Part shown: in pieces, positions 63,039-64,000 of the stretch
How the letters are laid out: every line of letters begins with the position of its first letter
Position numbering within the stretch: the first letter of the stretch is position 1
Source: Solea solea
Lineage: Eukaryota > Chordata > Actinopteri > Pleuronectiformes > Soleidae
Reading direction: 5' to 3'
Length of the DNA stretch: 64,000 bases
NCBI RefSeq assembly: GCF_958295425.1
Contig: NC_081143.1
Location: 17,199,016 to 17,263,015 of the forward strand
Translations under genes and position numbers: made by a program
The notes under the pieces: generated by a model
What the model was told of the DNA's origin: nothing
Database searches by the model: none
The model's input: only the letters and a program-made list of their open reading frames with translations

Positions 63039-64000
63039 CTGAGAAGCAAAGAACGAGAGACAAAAGAGGAGGTCAATGAAGTTAATTTCTGCTTTGTATT
63101 ATGCCATTATCTGCCAATATTACGACTTCACAGGGTTTCATTTTATTATACAAAAGACCTCCCAATATGTTTCGCGTAGTAAATTACCCTGAATTATAAA
63201 GTGACAGAACTTGTGCAGAACCTGACATCAGAGCACTCAGTAACTTCAAAAGGCAGAGGCAGCCAACACACAGACATGTGTGTGAGTGGTGGTGAGGGGG
63301 GAGTGGGCTGTGTGAAAGCACTCCTCGCCCTTTCAAATGGTTTCACTACTTCCTGAATCCATTCTGGATTTAATCAGGTCCTGATTCCCTAGTTTCTCAC
63401 CCATGTGCCTTCAATGCGAGACAGAAATTGTTACTCTGACTCACTGTTTTTGGTCATGTTGTAAATCGCAGTGATACTGGTCTGGGGTGCTGTCTGAACG
63501 GGAAAAAATATTGGGCTTGGAGCTTGAACTGAAGCCAATATCTCCTGTCCTTTGATTCCAAACCAAGAAATATAAAAACCTAAACAATATGAGACTGTAT
63601 TGTATACACTTATGCTGCAAAGAAAAAAAATTATTGCAGAGGATTGACAATGAGGCATGCCAACTTTAAAAGTACTGCCTGATTTAGTATTATTGGCGTA
63701 ACGAGGATATGTGCTAAATTTAAAAATCTTTATTGCATGAAACCATAGTATAATGCTGTGGTTTTGACTTTTCGGTTTATCTTGTTTTTAGTATCACATT
63801 ATTAATGTTGATTTTTGGCAAGGGTGTGTTTGGTCGTGTTACATCTTATGCAGATTATACTGTATATTCCATCAGTTTTTGACTTGGGGTAAAAGTGAAA
63901 ATCAATAAAAACAAAACTCCTTCGGAGCACTTTGTGCACTCCGACCCTAATTACTCAACAACAAAAAAATCAGATCCTAATTGTTCATGAGTTTTAAAGA
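63039..64000 (-). other. stx8: stx8 intron (upstream part outside window)
   Basis: AT-rich sequence lies between the penultimate stx8 exon and the window edge. I see no further exon and no clear repeat. Confidence 0.7.

Overview
This window is vertebrate nuclear DNA, most likely from a ray-finned (teleost) fish. It has small exons with consensus GT-AG sites in multi-kilobase introns, very dense CA/GT microsatellites, and relics of repeats familiar from fish genomes. No prokaryotic features (operons, ribosome binding sites, CRISPR) are present. Only two protein-coding genes can be supported, and they converge tail to tail.

Gene 1, plus strand: the 3' half of netrin-1 (ntn1). Five coding exons were located by homology and splice sites: 27490-27678 (laminin-EGF repeat 2), 36096-36245 (laminin-EGF repeat 3), 38577-38630 (Pro/Ser/Thr linker), 47070-47144 (start of the netrin/NTR module) and 51781-52109 (rest of the NTR module, stop TAA). 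They encode 265 residues, which fits the C-terminal 265 residues of human netrin-1 (604 aa, from memory) without a gap. The exons for the laminin N-terminal domain and repeat 1 lie upstream of the window. Bases 1-27489 are therefore intron, with no exon I can recognise. A probable 3.1 kb 3' UTR runs to a polyadenylation signal at 55172-55177.

Gene 2, minus strand: the last two coding exons of syntaxin 8 (stx8), at 63038-62937 (second half of the Qc-SNARE helix) and 56185-56121 (C-terminal membrane anchor and stop). A probable 3' UTR runs to about 55415. The remaining stx8 exons lie beyond base 64000. The ntn1-stx8 tail-to-tail order matches human 17p13.1, which supports both calls. The two predicted 3' ends are only about 220 bp apart.

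The rest is intron: simple repeats, decayed mobile elements (an RTE-like LINE reverse-transcriptase relic at 36692-37240, a possible solo LTR at 28180-28428, several short fish interspersed repeats) and some repeat-poor blocks that may be conserved regulatory elements. The two products do not share a pathway. Netrin-1 is a secreted guidance cue and syntaxin 8 is an endosomal SNARE; they are linked here only by position. I found no new biological system. The most useful leads are a G-rich tract in the ntn1 3' UTR, a perfect hairpin just upstream of the last ntn1 exon, the close convergent gene ends and the candidate regulatory blocks.
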